Source: Sinorhizobium sp. 8-89
GTDB lineage: Bacteria; Pseudomonadota; Alphaproteobacteria; Rhizobiales; Rhizobiaceae
NCBI RefSeq assembly: GCF_030124325.1
Contig: NZ_JASKLR010000007.1
Coordinates: 124,001 to 188,000, forward strand
Direction of reading: 5' to 3'
Length of the DNA: 64,000 nt
How positions within the stretch are numbered: the stretch's first letter is position 1; each line of letters opens with the position of its first letter. The translations under genes and the position numbers were made by a program. Shown here one piece after another: positions 45,603 to 55,435 of this stretch. A model generated the notes under the pieces. That model was not told the DNA's origin, ran no database searches, and saw only the letters and a list, made by a program, of their open reading frames with translations.

Positions 45603-46063
45603 GCGAGACCCCCACGGTTTGAAAGTTTAGTTAATTTTGCCTGCTGATCGAGCTAATTGGGGTGAATAATGGCAAAAACGTGCTTCAACCGTTAACGCTC
45701 GATTAGGATTTATTAAAAAATGGCCAAAATTTAAAATCGAAGATTGTTTGAATTAGTTTAAATCGTTGCGCGAAGTTCTTGCGAATCAGCGATTCCACCT
45801 CGCTGGAGGCCGCGTGTGGCGTGCAGGCTCCTCCTTTCGCAAAAAAATCATTAAAAATTTCGATTGGGATGATTTTTTGCGATTCTCGTTCGTGGAAATC
45901 TCGGAACTATCGCCTAAGTTGTAGAAAGAGGCGAAGTATAGACCGAACATGGGCAAGCTTTGGGCAGTCAAGCATATGCCGGGTTCCCCGTTACTATCGG
46001 ATGATCTGGAGACATGCTTTCGTCTGAACGGCGGTATTCTGATCGCGTGAATTGTGGCGGAGT
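45603..46063. other. 461-bp A+T-rich intergenic region upstream of rlpA-like gene
   Basis: No supported gene; the two short frames present have no homology or start signals. It is A+T-rich from 45620 to 45770. TTAA-CGCTCGA-TTAG at 45692-45706 resembles the CtrA site TTAA-N7-TTAA with one mismatch, which would fit cell-cycle control of a septal enzyme. No hairpin or RNA gene is evident. Confidence 0.6.
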
Positions 46064-46939
46064 CTACTTGCCGCGCCAGGTGCCGGTTTCCCACAACTGT
46101 GCAAGCGAAACGCGATAGTTGGGGAAGGCGAATTCGAACCCGGCCTCGCGAAGGCGCGCATTCGAAACGCGCTTGTTCTCGCCGTAGAAGGAGCGCGCCA
46201 TCGGCGACAGTTCGGCGGTCTCGAAGGAAGTTTCCGGCGGCGGCTCGACGCCCATCAGCCGGGCGGCCTCCGCAACGACGTCCTGTGGCGGGGCGGGTTC
46301 ATCGTCGGTGACGTTGAAGATGCCGCCCATGCCGCGGCTGGCGAGGAAGGCGGCAGCCGATCCGATGTCTTCGACCCGGATGCGGTTGAACACCTGGTTG
46401 GGCTTTACCAGCCGGCGCGCCGTGCCTTCGGCGAGATTGCGAAAGGCATTGCGGCCCGGTCCATAAATGCCGGCAAGGCGCAGGACCGCGACGGGAATGT
46501 GACGCTCGGCCCCATAGGCGAGCCAGGCATTCTCGGCATCTATCCGTTCCACGGAACGCTGTGAAACGGGTTTGCAGGCTGTTTCCTCCGTCACCCAGGC
46601 ACCCTTGTGGTCGCCATAGACGCCGACGGTGGAAAGATAGCCGATCCACCGAAGGTTCGGCAGAAGCTCGGGCAACGGCGCGACGCCGGTGCGAAACATC
46701 GGGTCGCCGTCCCGGCCCGGGGCAATCGACTGCACGAGGTGGGTTGCCTGGCGCATTGCGTCCGCGAGTTCGGCGGATATCGCCGCTCCGTCGTAGAGGA
46801 GGGGGCGAATCCCGGCTTGCGCAAGCTCGATGAGCCTTTCGGAAGAACGGGTGGTGCCGGTCAGGGATTGTGCGGCAGGAGCCAGAGCTTTCGCGATCGC
46901 CGTGCCGGAGTAGCCGGCGCCAAGAATCAGGACATGCAT
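46064..46939 (-). CDS. NAD(P)-dependent epimerase/dehydratase-like protein
   Basis: A 291-aa extended SDR-like protein. [18 protein letters not shown] is the nucleotide-binding loop, and [15 protein letters not shown] holds the Ser and Tyr of the family, with a changed active-site triad. It resembles YeeZ-type sugar-nucleotide epimerase-like proteins. ATG 46939 has GGAG upstream and overlaps the queG 3' end by 13 bp. Confidence 0.88.
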   Translation of the reverse strand: MHVLILGAGYSGTAIAKALAPAAQSLTGTTRSSERLIELAQAGIRPLLYDGAAISAELADAMRQATHLVQSIAPGRDGDPMFRTGVAPLPELLPNLRWIGYLSTVGVYGDHKGAWVTEETACKPVSQRSVERIDAENAWLAYGAERHIPVAVLRLAGIYGPGRNAFRNLAEGTARRLVKPNQVFNRIRVEDIGSAAAFLASRGMGGIFNVTDDEPAPPQDVVAEAARLMGVEPPPETSFETAELSPMARSFYGENKRVSNARLREAGFEFAFPNYRVSLAQLWETGTWRGK

Positions 46940-48099
46940 CGGCTTACTCCTGCCATTTGCCATTCCGAAAGTACGTCGTTGTCGGTTTCCGGCCTGCACT
47001 CTCGAGCGAAGGCGGAGAGTTCATTGCGCGGCATTAGCCGCGAAAGCGCCCAGACAGCCATTGCCCTGACCGCTGGGGAAGCATCGCTCGCCAGCGCCTT
47101 GCAGCTTGGTATCAGGCTTTTTTCGCCGGAATTGCCGGCCGCGATCAAGGCATTTCTGACGAAGCGGTCGCGTCCGATCCGTTTCACCGGGGATCCGGAG
47201 AAGAAGGCGCGGAACGCCGCATCGTCCAAGGTTAGCAGGAAGTTCAATTCCGGCTCTTTCAGGTCGTCGCGCGGCCTGAGCTTCATTTCCGAGGCTGAGC
47301 GGGCGAACTTGTTCCAAGGACAGGCCGCGAGACAGTCGTCGCAGCCATAGATCCGATTGCCGATCAGCGGACGGAGCTCGGGCTCGATCGGTCCCTTGTG
47401 TTCGATCGTCAGGTAGGAAATGCAGCGCCGCGCGTCGATCCGGTAGGGCGCCGGAAAGGCGCCGGTGGGGCAGGCGTCGAGACAGGCGCGGCAGGAGCCG
47501 CAATGGTCGACTTCGGGCTCGTCGAGGTCAAGATCGGCCGTCGTGAAAAGACTGCCGAGGAACAGCCACGAACCGTATTCGCGGCTGACGAGATTGGTGT
47601 GTTTTCCCTGCCAGCCGATGCCGGCTTTCTCTGCGAGCGGCTTTTCCATGACCGGCGCCGTATCCACGAAGACCTTCACGTCCTCGCCTGCACGGGCGGC
47701 AAACCGCGTCGCGATCTCCTTGAGCCGCCCCTTGACGACATCGTGATAGTCGCGGTTCTGCGCGTAGACGGAAATCGCCCCGCGGTCCCGCCTGCCGAGG
47801 ATTGCGCGCGGATCATCCCCGGGACCGTAGTTCATTCCGAACATGACGATCGAGCGGACGTCGCTCCACAGCACGCGTGGATCGGACCGGCGTTCTGCAG
47901 TTTCGGCGAGCCATTCCATCGTGCCGTGAGCGCCTTCGGCCAGAAACTGTTTCAGCCGGGCGGGCGCCTCCGGAATGGTATCCGGTCGCGTGACGCGACA
48001 GATATCGAAGCCCTTGTCCGCCGCCTCGCCCTTCAGAAACGCGGTCAGTGTACTGCGCTTCCTGCCTTGGTTTTCCGCTCTGACGGCGTCGCCAGGCAT
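46927..48099 (-). CDS. queG: Epoxyqueuosine reductase QueG
   Basis: A 390-aa cobalamin- and iron-sulfur-dependent enzyme that makes queuosine from epoxyqueuosine in tRNA. The two [4Fe-4S] clusters are in [16 protein letters not shown] and [14 protein letters not shown]; the N-terminal part binds cobalamin. C-terminal HEAT-like repeats ([18 protein letters not shown]) are typical. ATG 48099 follows GAGGACAAGG. The gene overlaps the next by 13 bp, so they are cotranscribed. Confidence 0.95.
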   Translation of the reverse strand: MPGDAVRAENQGRKRSTLTAFLKGEAADKGFDICRVTRPDTIPEAPARLKQFLAEGAHGTMEWLAETAERRSDPRVLWSDVRSIVMFGMNYGPGDDPRAILGRRDRGAISVYAQNRDYHDVVKGRLKEIATRFAARAGEDVKVFVDTAPVMEKPLAEKAGIGWQGKHTNLVSREYGSWLFLGSLFTTADLDLDEPEVDHCGSCRACLDACPTGAFPAPYRIDARRCISYLTIEHKGPIEPELRPLIGNRIYGCDDCLAACPWNKFARSASEMKLRPRDDLKEPELNFLLTLDDAAFRAFFSGSPVKRIGRDRFVRNALIAAGNSGEKSLIPSCKALASDASPAVRAMAVWALSRLMPRNELSAFARECRPETDNDVLSEWQMAGVSRCMS

Positions 48100-48109
48100 T
48101 GCCTTGTCC

Positions 48110-48802
48110 TCAAAAGTCGAGGTCCGCATAGTGCGAGACCGGTGTGACACCGCGCACACGCTCCCCCAGCAGCGGTCGGAAGGACGGGCGGGATTTCAAT
48201 CGCTGGTACCACTCCTTGGCCGTCGGCGCCTCGGACCAGTCGATTTCGCCGAGGTAATCGAGCACGGAGATCGCCGCCGCCGCTGCGAGATCGGCATAGG
48301 AGATGCGGTCGCCTGCAAGCCACGGGCGCGATCCGGCGAGCCAGGAGAGATACTTCATGTGCTGGCGGATATTGGCGCGCGACATGCGCAGGATTTTGGA
48401 ATCCGGTGCGCCGCCGCCCTGATCCGGCGTCATCTGCAGTTTGAAGATGCGTTCGCGCACCAGCGGGCGCGTCACATCGGCTTCCATTTTCTGCAGGAAC
48501 CATTCGGTGAGCCGGCGAATCTCCGCTCGCTGGAACGGATCCTCGGCAAGCAACCGGCGATCGCGCTTCAGAATGCCGTTCGTTTCGTCCAGATATTCCG
48601 AAATGATCGTCGCACCGCAGAGCGCGCGCATGCTGTCGTCGACATAGACCGGCAGCGTGCCCGCCGGATTGAGGGCCAGAAAGTCCCGCCGGTTCTCCCA
48701 AGGCTGCTCCTCGCTCAACTCGGTCTGGTAGCCGTATTCCGAGAGAATCAGGCGTACGAACCGGGAGGCGGAGGACATGGGGTGGTGATACAGTGTCGGC
48801 AT
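48110..48802 (-). CDS. Glutathione S-transferase-family protein
   Basis: A 230-aa GST. The N-terminal domain ([19 protein letters not shown], then [12 protein letters not shown] and IISEYLDE) is followed by a helical C-terminal domain with [20 protein letters not shown]. It is 10 bp upstream of queG on the same strand, so cotranscription is likely. Activity is unknown; the family often has low transferase activity. Confidence 0.92.
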   Translation of the reverse strand: MPTLYHHPMSSASRFVRLILSEYGYQTELSEEQPWENRRDFLALNPAGTLPVYVDDSMRALCGATIISEYLDETNGILKRDRRLLAEDPFQRAEIRRLTEWFLQKMEADVTRPLVRERIFKLQMTPDQGGGAPDSKILRMSRANIRQHMKYLSWLAGSRPWLAGDRISYADLAAAAAISVLDYLGEIDWSEAPTAKEWYQRLKSRPSFRPLLGERVRGVTPVSHYADLDF

Positions 48803-48966
48803 CGAGGGTCGCGCTTCGTAGATCTTTTTTCAGGGAGCGTCAGCATCGTGGCACATGTGTCTGGTCACGGCTTGTCATAAAAACGAGCTATAGGTAGTTC
48901 AGGTGGCAAACACAAGCAAATCGACCTTCTCCTCCCACACCCCAACATGTCAGGAACATCTTATTT

Positions 48967-49773
48967 ATGGCGGATCAATCGATCATCAGCGCGCTCGTCC
49001 TCGGGCTCGTCGAGGGACTGACCGAGTTCATCCCCGTGTCGTCGACGGCGCATGTCCTTCTTGCCGGCCACTTCCTCGGCTTCAGGTCACCCGGAAATAC
49101 CTTCGCGGTTCTCATCCAGCTCGGCGCCATCCTGGCGATCCTGCTGGTTTATTTCCAGCGGCTGCTCAAGATCACGTTGGCCCTGCCGACGAATGCTATC
49201 GCACGTCGCTTCGTGCTTTCGGTGCTCATCGCCTTTCTTCCGGCAGCCGTGATCGGCGCCGCGGCCCACGGCTTCATCAAGTCGGTGCTTTTTGAAACAC
49301 CGATGCTGATCTGCATCGTGTTGATCGTCGGCGGTCTCGTCCTCTATGCGATCGACCAGCTCCCGCTGAAGCCGCGCTACACCGACGTGATGGAGTATCC
49401 GCCGTCACTCGCCCTCAAGATCGGCCTCTTTCAGTGCCTCGCGATGATTCCGGGCACGTCGCGTTCCGGGGCCACGATTGCCGGTGCTCTGCTGCTGGGA
49501 ACCGACAAGCGTTCTGCGGCGGAATTTTCCTTCTTCCTCGCCATGCCGACCATGGTCGGGGCCTTCGCCATCGACCTCTACAAGAACCGCGATGCGCTGT
49601 CCTTCGACGATGTGACGCTGATCGCCGTCGGGTTCATTGCCGCCTTCGTCGCAGGCGTGTTCGTCGTGCGCTCGCTGCTCGACTTCGTCTCGCACCGCGG
49701 CTTCACGCCCTTCGCGATCTGGCGGATCTTCGTCGGGGCCGCGGGCCTGCTTGGGTTGTGGCTTCTCGGATAG
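48967..49773 (+). CDS. uppP: Undecaprenyl-diphosphatase UppP
   Basis: A 268-aa membrane enzyme that dephosphorylates undecaprenyl diphosphate and recycles the lipid carrier. Eight helices are predicted; the catalytic motifs are [14 protein letters not shown] (residues 16-29) and PGTSRSGAT (near 162-170). Loss or overexpression alters bacitracin tolerance in other species, so the older name is bacA, which in rhizobia denotes an unrelated peptide transporter. ATG 48967 starts it. It precedes repeat copy B. Confidence 0.96.
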   Translation: MADQSIISALVLGLVEGLTEFIPVSSTAHVLLAGHFLGFRSPGNTFAVLIQLGAILAILLVYFQRLLKITLALPTNAIARRFVLSVLIAFLPAAVIGAAAHGFIKSVLFETPMLICIVLIVGGLVLYAIDQLPLKPRYTDVMEYPPSLALKIGLFQCLAMIPGTSRSGATIAGALLLGTDKRSAAEFSFFLAMPTMVGAFAIDLYKNRDALSFDDVTLIAVGFIAAFVAGVFVVRSLLDFVSHRGFTPFAIWRIFVGAAGLLGLWLLG

Positions 49774-49774
49774 G

Positions 49775-49878
49775 CTACTGCATGCATCCTTAAATCCTAG
49801 CCGATTTAAGGATGAAAACATGCAGCAAAAAAGTGCTGCAGCGTCCTTTGCGCGTCTGATAGAACGCGCGGCGCTATA
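49775..49878 (+). repeat. Dispersed intergenic repeat, copy B
   Basis: A 104-bp copy of the element seen at 16941 and (inverted) 62439. CTACTGCATGCATCCTTAAA at its start and AAGGATGAAAACATGCAG form the first arm pair; TCCTTTGCGCGTCTGATAGA leads into the second part. It directly follows uppP. Confidence 0.75.
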
Positions 49879-49887
49879 AAAACATAA

Positions 49888-49921
49888 AGCCGCATGCGCT
49901 CCTTTCGAAACGCATGCGGCT
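49888..49921 (-). terminator. Intrinsic terminator of the small-protein gene
   Basis: On the minus strand AGCCGCATGCG pairs perfectly with CGCATGCGGCT (11-bp stem, 12-base loop) and is followed by TTTATGTTTTTAT. This is a good intrinsic terminator for transcription leftward, 90 bp after the stop of the 53-aa gene at 50011. Confidence 0.7.
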
Positions 49922-50010
49922 CCCTGGCCCCCGCCAAAACTCAGATATCAACCGCCGCTGTGCCGTCCTTCTTTAAGAGGACGGCTACGCGTCACGCGAC
50001 AGGTGCCGGC

Positions 50011-50172
50011 TTACTCGCCGGAAAACTCGATCGACGCCGTCGTGCATGGGTCGACGCCATAGGCGGGCGCGCATCCCTTGCTGCTGCTTGCCACGGTGCT
50101 CGGAGCCATGAATGAGCCAGCCAGAATGATCAGTGCCGCAGACGCAAAAAAGATTGCGATCGACTTGCCCAT
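50011..50172 (-). CDS. 53-aa exported small protein
   Basis: A short frame missed by length cut-offs. It begins MGKSIAIFFASAALIILAGS, a signal peptide or membrane anchor with a basic start and hydrophobic core, and ends with a 30-residue polar tail with two Cys (KGCAPAYGVDPCTT). A downstream terminator and an independent upstream region (between the NDUFA9 terminator and this start) support a real transcript. AAAGG lies about 11 bases upstream of ATG 50172. It may be a periplasmic or membrane-anchored peptide; the two Cys could form a disulfide. No homologue is recognised. Confidence 0.65.
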   Translation of the reverse strand: MGKSIAIFFASAALIILAGSFMAPSTVASSSKGCAPAYGVDPCTTASIEFSGE

Positions 50173-50360
50173 GGGACGTTATGCCTTTCGAGTATGATGT
50201 TGGCACCGACTGCGCTCGCCGAGCGATGTGGCGCGAGCGGTGTTTATTCGCTGGACATGTCATGATCAATATCAGGACATGCTGAATCTGCGGTAAACGA
50301 TATTCATATTTGCAACTGCGGCAGAACTGCAACAATGTTGCCTCGTTGCCACAAACAAAA

Positions 50361-50381
50361 ACCGCCGGCAGAGCCGGCGGT
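50361..50381 (-). terminator. Terminator of the NDUFA9-like gene
   Basis: ACCGCCGGC-AGA-GCCGGCGGT is a perfect nine-base-pair stem with a three-base loop, followed on the minus strand by TTTTTGTTTG. It ends leftward transcription of the gene stopping at 50414. Confidence 0.8.
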
Positions 50382-50413
50382 CATAAAGAGAAAATCGGGG
50401 GGGTGGCAGGGTG

Positions 50414-51394
50414 TCAGGCCGCGCGTCCGCCGCGCGTATACTGCCCATGCGGGCGATAGCGCACCAGATAGCTCGGCAGGATCGAATCGAGCATCGTCGG
50501 CTTGATCCCGATTCCGGCGAGCGTGCGTCCTTCGGCTTCGGCCTGCGCAGAGACCACATTGTCGGATTTGAGCAACACCACTTGATCGGCGGTGAGCGGC
50601 GGCGTGATGAACGGCACCAGCGAAGCGACGCTGCCGAGCAGCGAAGCAATGCCAAAGGGTATCGACACGAGATGGCGCTTGCGGTCGATCGTCTTCAGCA
50701 TGAGCTCGAGACAGTCGCGGAAGGACAGGATCTGCGGTCCGCCCAGCTCGTAGATCTTGCCTTTCTCGATCTTGCCGTCGACGGCGCGAGCCACGGCCTC
50801 GGCAACGTCGGTCACATAGACCGGCTGGAATTTCGTATGACCGCCGCCCACCAGCGGCAGGACCGGCGAAAGCCGCGCCATTTCGGCGAACTTGTTGAAG
50901 AAGCCGTCCTCGGGTCCGAAAATGATCGACGGGCGCAGAATGATCGCGTCCGGAAGCGTTTCGAGGATGGCTGCCTCGGCCCGGCCCTTGGTCCGGGCAT
51001 AGCTCGATTCCGACTTCGCATCGGCGCCGATCGCCGAAATGTGCGTCAGCGTGGCCCCGGCCGCCCGCGCGGCTTCGGCGACTGCGCGCGCTCCGAAATC
51101 CTGGATCGCGTCGAACGTGTTGCGGCCGCTCTCGAACAGAACGCCGACGCAGTTGATCACATGGTCGGCGCCTTCGACGGCGCGGTCGACCGATTTGCGG
51201 TAGCGCAGATTGGCCTGGATGAAGGAAATCTGGCCGACATTGCCGAGCGGCTGGAGATGGCCGGCAAGATCGGGCCGGCGGACCGCCACACGAATGCGAT
51301 AGCCGCGCTTGGCGAGCGCGCGCACCACATGACGGCCGACAAATCCGGATCCGCCGAAAATCGTCACCAGCGGCGGAAGGTTGGACAAGGTCAT
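50414..51394 (-). CDS. Complex I NDUFA9-like NAD(P)-binding protein
   Basis: A 326-aa extended SDR without catalytic Tyr motif. VTIFGGSGFVGRHVVRALAK is the dinucleotide loop. The family includes NDUFA9, an accessory subunit of mitochondrial complex I. In alphaproteobacteria it is encoded apart from nuo genes; a role in complex I assembly or quinone binding is suspected, but not shown. It ends at a strong terminator. Confidence 0.9.
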   Translation of the reverse strand: MTLSNLPPLVTIFGGSGFVGRHVVRALAKRGYRIRVAVRRPDLAGHLQPLGNVGQISFIQANLRYRKSVDRAVEGADHVINCVGVLFESGRNTFDAIQDFGARAVAEAARAAGATLTHISAIGADAKSESSYARTKGRAEAAILETLPDAIILRPSIIFGPEDGFFNKFAEMARLSPVLPLVGGGHTKFQPVYVTDVAEAVARAVDGKIEKGKIYELGGPQILSFRDCLELMLKTIDRKRHLVSIPFGIASLLGSVASLVPFITPPLTADQVVLLKSDNVVSAQAEAEGRTLAGIGIKPTMLDSILPSYLVRYRPHGQYTRGGRAA

Positions 51395-51515
51395 GGGAAA
51401 CGCACTCCTGATCTCATAGGGAAGAATTGCTTGCTACATAGCCCAAGCGGCGGGCGAGGTGAAGGCCAATCCCACGCCGCCGCGCGAGCACTTTCGTGGT
51501 GCTTTCTGCTGGGGT

Positions 51516-51803
51516 TCAGACCCCTTCCACTACCACCATTTCGGCGTCCGCCACTTCCTGGCGGATCGCGGCGGCGATCTGGTATTCCGGCGAGTTGTAG
51601 CAGTCGACGGCGGCTTGGAGGGAAGGGAATTCGATGACGACGTTGCGGGAGCGAACGGCGCCTTCCAGTCGATGGAAGTTGCCGCCGCGCGCAAGGAATT
51701 TTGCGCCGTATTTCTCGAAGGCCGGCTTTGCCGCCGCCACGTAGTCCTTGTAGCGCTCGGGGTCCCGTATATCGACCCGAGCGATCCAATATCCCTTGGC
51801 CAT
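51516..51803 (-). CDS. DUF1330 protein
   Basis: A 95-aa dimeric ferredoxin-like alpha/beta barrel. AKGYWIARVDIRDPERYKDY and the RLEGAVRSRNVVIEFPSLQA stretch are typical. Function is unknown. It lies 139 bp downstream of pyrF on the same strand. Confidence 0.9.
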   Translation of the reverse strand: MAKGYWIARVDIRDPERYKDYVAAAKPAFEKYGAKFLARGGNFHRLEGAVRSRNVVIEFPSLQAAVDCYNSPEYQIAAAIRQEVADAEMVVVEGV

Positions 51804-51942
51804 GATAAACTCCTCGTCTTTCGGTAGAGCACACAGACGGGATCGTTACTTCCGGCAATTCGCGGTCAACGTCAAGCGCGCCCCGTTGCTCAGGGGCGGA
51901 AGCTCGTAAAATAGCTGGAGGTGCTTCCCTTTGCCGAGCGGA

Positions 51943-52647
51943 TCAGCCGAAAAGCGCGCTCTCCATTTCGGTGAGGATCGCACGGGCAGCGGTCAGCGGC
52001 TCTGCAGCCTGAACGATCGGCCGCGCCACGACGAGATGGCTCGATCCCGCGCGAAGCGCTTCGGCAGGCGTCATTACCCGTTTCTGGTCGCCCTTGTCGG
52101 CGCCCGCGGGGCGGATGCCGGGGGTGACGAGCGCCATCTCCGCTGCGATGATCTTGCGCACCGCGGCGGCCTCCTCGGCGGAGCAGACAATCCCGCCCAT
52201 TCCCGCGGCACGGGCCTGTTCCGCCCGGCGCAGCACCAGCGTATGCGGATCGTATTCGTAGCCGGCATCGATGACGTCCTGCTCGTCCATCGAGGTGAGG
52301 ACCGTAACGCCGAGCAGGCAGAGGCCGGACCCGCGCGCCGCCTCGACGGCCGCCTTCATCGCTTTGGGGTAGGCGTGCAGCGTCAGCATCGACATGCCCA
52401 TCTTCACGATGTTCTCGACGCCCTTCGCCACGGTGTTGTCGATGTCGAGCAGCTTCATATCGAGAAAGACCTTCTTGCCGCTCGCGGCGAGATCCCGCGC
52501 GAATTCGAGACCCCCGGCAAAGGCAAGCTGATAGCCGATCTTGTAGAAGGCGACATCATCGCCAAGCGTCGAGACGATCTTCTCCGCCTCGGCGATCGTC
52601 GGAAGGTCAAGGCCAACGATCAGCCGGTCGCGCGCGCTCATGGTCAT
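51943..52647 (-). CDS. pyrF: Orotidine 5'-phosphate decarboxylase
   Basis: A 234-aa class I OMP decarboxylase, the last step of UMP synthesis. The catalytic [10 protein letters not shown] holds the Asp-Lys-Asp array, and TPGIRP binds phosphate. ATG 52647 or 52641 start it, seven bases after the phosphatase stop. Part of a four-gene run pmtA - phosphatase - pyrF - DUF1330. Confidence 0.96.
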   Translation of the reverse strand: MTMSARDRLIVGLDLPTIAEAEKIVSTLGDDVAFYKIGYQLAFAGGLEFARDLAASGKKVFLDMKLLDIDNTVAKGVENIVKMGMSMLTLHAYPKAMKAAVEAARGSGLCLLGVTVLTSMDEQDVIDAGYEYDPHTLVLRRAEQARAAGMGGIVCSAEEAAAVRKIIAAEMALVTPGIRPAGADKGDQKRVMTPAEALRAGSSHLVVARPIVQAAEPLTAARAILTEMESALFG

Positions 52648-52654
52648 GTCGAGA

Positions 52655-53236
52655 TCACCCCTGCCAGAATTCCATCGGCGTCCAGTCGCATGTGACGGCG
52701 CGATCCGCAAGACGAAATGCAAAGAGGTTGCCGCCGCCCGCCGGTTGGTCGGCATCGCGCGCGATCGCCGTGCCGGTCATGCGGCATTTGAGCAGCGTCC
52801 CGACGCCGCCATGCCCGACGAAGGCGATCGGAACAGCGGGATCGTGGCGATCGAGAATGTAGGAAACCGCGTTCCAGATGCGCGTCTGGGCATCGATTGC
52901 TCGCTCCCAACCCTTGAAGCTTTCGTTCGGATGGGCAAAAAACCAGTCGGCCGCCTTTTCGAACTCTTCCGGCGGCAGGAAGCCTGTTGCCGAGCGGTCG
53001 TTCTCGCCCATCTCTTCGTCGGTCTCGACCGGGACACCTGCCGCCTGCGCCAATATGGCGGCAGTCTCCATGGCTTTCGTCTCATGGCTGGATACGATCC
53101 GGCCGAGCGACCGGACCCACGGGTTCGCGGCCGTTACACGTGCGCGATCCCTGCCGAGGTCGGACAATCCCCATTTCGGCACGGCGATTGCCGGGTCGAT
53201 CGTGACTTGCGGATGGGTGAGATAGACGCCGAACAC
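52655..53236 (-). CDS. Histidine phosphatase-superfamily protein
   Basis: A 193-aa branch of the histidine phosphatase superfamily. The first catalytic motif, RHG in most members, reads THP (VYLTHPQV), keeping the His but not the Arg; VGHGGVG has the second His. [11 protein letters not shown] contributes the conserved Arg-less region. Start GTG 53236 (GAGG upstream) follows the pmtA stop by eight bases; TTG 53248 overlapping it as TTGA is an alternative. The substrate is unknown. Confidence 0.85.
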   Translation of the reverse strand: MFGVYLTHPQVTIDPAIAVPKWGLSDLGRDRARVTAANPWVRSLGRIVSSHETKAMETAAILAQAAGVPVETDEEMGENDRSATGFLPPEEFEKAADWFFAHPNESFKGWERAIDAQTRIWNAVSYILDRHDPAVPIAFVGHGGVGTLLKCRMTGTAIARDADQPAGGGNLFAFRLADRAVTCDWTPMEFWQG

Positions 53237-53244
53237 GCGACGCC

Positions 53245-53847
53245 TCAATGCGCCCTGCGATAGACCCAGAGCTGAGCGGGTGGAATATTGCGCACGACGA
53301 AGTCGAGATGCTGGATGCTGTAGCGATCGGGCACGGCGACGACCGGCGAGAGCGGACCGTAGGAAATCTGCACGACGGGCCGTCCGACCGGGATGCGCGA
53401 AAGCAGGTCTTCGATAAGTTCGACCCGGCGGTGCATCGGAAAGTTCAAAAGCGGCACAGCGGACACGACGCTGTCGAACTGCCGGTCCTTCAGGGATCCG
53501 AGCGTGTGTTCGAGATCGAACGCGTCGCCGTTGATGAACTGCACGCCGGCGAAACGGGCCCTCAGCTGGTTGAAGAAATCGGTCGAGTATTCGACCGACA
53601 CCAATTTTTCCGGTGCGATGCCGCGCTCGAGGATCGCCTTGGTGATCACGCCGGTCCCGGGGCCGAGTTCGAGCACCGGCAGGCCGGAGTGGGGATTAAC
53701 CACGCTCGCCATCCGTCGCGCCGTGATCGAGGACGTTGGCAGGATCGCTCCGACGGCACGGGTGTTGCTCATCCAGCCCTTGAAGAAGCGGATTTCTTCG
53801 TCGAACTTCCGACCGAACTTTTCCTTCACCTTCAAGCGCAAACTCAT
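53245..53847 (-). CDS. pmtA: Phosphatidylethanolamine N-methyltransferase
   Basis: A 200-aa SAM-dependent enzyme that methylates phosphatidylethanolamine three times to phosphatidylcholine. The start MSLRLKVKEKFGRKFDEEIR and the SAM motif LELGPGTGVITKAIL mark the Sinorhizobium type. It is a peripheral membrane protein without helices. ATG 53847 has GAGGGGG upstream. Phosphatidylcholine is required for symbiosis in rhizobia. Its stop overlaps the downstream phosphatase region, so they form an operon with pyrF. Confidence 0.93.
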   Translation of the reverse strand: MSLRLKVKEKFGRKFDEEIRFFKGWMSNTRAVGAILPTSSITARRMASVVNPHSGLPVLELGPGTGVITKAILERGIAPEKLVSVEYSTDFFNQLRARFAGVQFINGDAFDLEHTLGSLKDRQFDSVVSAVPLLNFPMHRRVELIEDLLSRIPVGRPVVQISYGPLSPVVAVPDRYSIQHLDFVVRNIPPAQLWVYRRAH

Positions 53848-54023
53848 CGAACCCCCTCGAAAAATCATTCTCATTTCGGTCGCACGCGGCCGAGGCTGCG
53901 TTCTGATTCGGCCAGGTCGCGTAAACGCATGGGGCATAATGTGCTCCCATCTGCGGCAAAAACAAGTCTGTCCGCGTCTAAAAGCGGCGGCTTATCAACA
54001 ATACGCGCGACTACAAGTTTCAT

Positions 54024-54052
54024 AAAAAACCCGCCGTCCAGTGTCGGCGGGG
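54024..54052 (-). terminator. Intrinsic terminator of dnaN
   Basis: On the minus strand a CCCGCCG/CGGCGGG stem (54030-54051) with an eight-base loop runs into TTTTTT. It lies 33 bp after the dnaN stop at 54085. Confidence 0.85.
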
Positions 54053-54084
54053 TCAGCCTTTCATGCCGCGGTCGAAACGAACGC

Positions 54085-55203
54085 TCACACGCGCATCGGC
54101 ATGAGGACGTAAAGCGCGTCCTCGGCGGCGAGATCACGCACCAGCGTCGGCGAACCGGGATCGGCGAGCATGAAGACCGCATCGTTGCCGGTAAGCTGGG
54201 CAGTGATGTCGAGCAGGTATTTCGCGTTGAAGCCGATTTCCAGGGGATCGCTTTCGTAGCCGACCGGCAGCTCTTCCGTCGCGCTGCCCGAATCCGGGTT
54301 GTTGACCGTCAGCGTCATCTGTCCGTCGGCGAGCGCGAGCTTCACCGCGCGGCCGCGCTCGGACGAAATCGTCGAGACGCGATCGACGGCCTGGGCAAAG
54401 GACTGGCAATCGACGCGCAGTTCCTTCTCGTTGTTGGCCGGGATCACCCGCTGGTAGTCAGGGAACGTGCCGTCGATCAGCTTCGAAGTCATGACGATCG
54501 AGCCGATCGTCAAGCGGATCTTCGCGTCCGAGACCTCGACAGTCACGACGATGTCGGGATTGTCGAGCAGCTTCTGCAGTTCGCTGACGGTCTTGCGTGG
54601 AATGATGATGCCCGGCATGCCCTCGGAACCGGCCGGGGCCTCGACATCGGCGCGCGCCAGGCGGTGGCCGTCGGTCGCAACCGCGCGCAGCTTCAGTTGT
54701 CCCTTGCTCTCGACGGTGTGCATGAAGATGCCGTTGAGGTAGTAGCGGGTCTCCTCCGTCGAAATCGCGAACTGCGTCCGGTCGATCAGCATCTTGAGAT
54801 CCGTCGCCTTCAACCGGAAGGAATGTGAGAAGGTTCCGGCCGTCAGGTCCGGGAAATCCGATTGCGGCAGGCACTGCAGCGAAAACTTCGAGCGCCCGGA
54901 GGCAACCGTCATTGCCGTGCCTTCGGCATTGGTCGCAAGCAGCACTTCCGCCCCGTCGGGGAGCTTGCGAACGATGTCGTAGAGGAGATGCGCCGGAACC
55001 GTGGTGGCGCCCGCCTGTTCCACCTGCGCAGGCGTCGCCTCGGTGATCTCGAGATCGAGGTCGGTCGCCTTCATTTCGAGGCTCGCTCCGTCCGAGCGCA
55101 ACAGCACGTTCGAGAGGATCGGGATCGTGTTTCGCCGTTCGACGACGCGGTGAACATGGTTCAGCGATTTCAGGAGATTGGACCGCTCGAGAGTAATGCG
55201 CAT
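54085..55203 (-). CDS. dnaN: DNA polymerase III sliding clamp (beta subunit)
   Basis: A 372-aa ring-forming clamp of three similar domains (about 1-125, 130-250, 255-372), which dimerises around DNA and tethers polymerase III. The start MRITLERSNLLKSLNHVHRV and end LMPMRV (PMR motif) are conserved. Two palindromes lie in its leader (see findings). It is not next to dnaA, as usual in Rhizobiales. A strong terminator follows. Confidence 0.98.
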   Translation of the reverse strand: MRITLERSNLLKSLNHVHRVVERRNTIPILSNVLLRSDGASLEMKATDLDLEITEATPAQVEQAGATTVPAHLLYDIVRKLPDGAEVLLATNAEGTAMTVASGRSKFSLQCLPQSDFPDLTAGTFSHSFRLKATDLKMLIDRTQFAISTEETRYYLNGIFMHTVESKGQLKLRAVATDGHRLARADVEAPAGSEGMPGIIIPRKTVSELQKLLDNPDIVVTVEVSDAKIRLTIGSIVMTSKLIDGTFPDYQRVIPANNEKELRVDCQSFAQAVDRVSTISSERGRAVKLALADGQMTLTVNNPDSGSATEELPVGYESDPLEIGFNAKYLLDITAQLTGNDAVFMLADPGSPTLVRDLAAEDALYVLMPMRV

Positions 55204-55230
55204 GGGATGCTACCGCTTTCAACCGTTGCC

Positions 55231-55285
55231 CGGCGGGCGAACCCGCCGCAGCGTCAACTGCGAGTGCTCCGGCCGATCGGCCGGA
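55231..55285. promoter_or_regulatory. Two palindromes in the dnaN leader
   Basis: CGGCGGG-cgaa-CCCGCCG (55231-55248) and the perfect 18-bp palindrome TCCGGCCGATCGGCCGGA (55268-55285) lie 28-82 bp upstream of dnaN, on the side facing rsmI. They could be an operator, or a leader structure. Confidence 0.3.
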
Positions 55286-55435
55286 AGGATGTGGACGGGC
55301 AAAATGGCAGAAAGAGAGCCGCAAAGGCAAGGGGTTTCACGGGCTCTTCCCCAATGTGGAAGCTTGCCATCGCAACGCACCCTTGCCCTGCCCCCTCTGC
55401 TCACTCATAAAGGGCCGAACTGAGAAGCCAATGTC

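Noticed and set aside
45779-46094. Two short frames (82 and 102 aa) in the gap upstream of rlpA
   Set aside because: No RBS, no homology, overlapping opposite strands, A+T-rich region.
48967-49773. Calling the gene the rhizobial BacA peptide transporter
   Set aside because: The protein is UppP; symbiotic BacA is an SbmA-type transporter unrelated to it.
53248-54828. 526-aa plus-strand frame across pmtA and dnaN
   Set aside because: It overlaps two well-identified genes on the opposite strand and has no recognisable domain.
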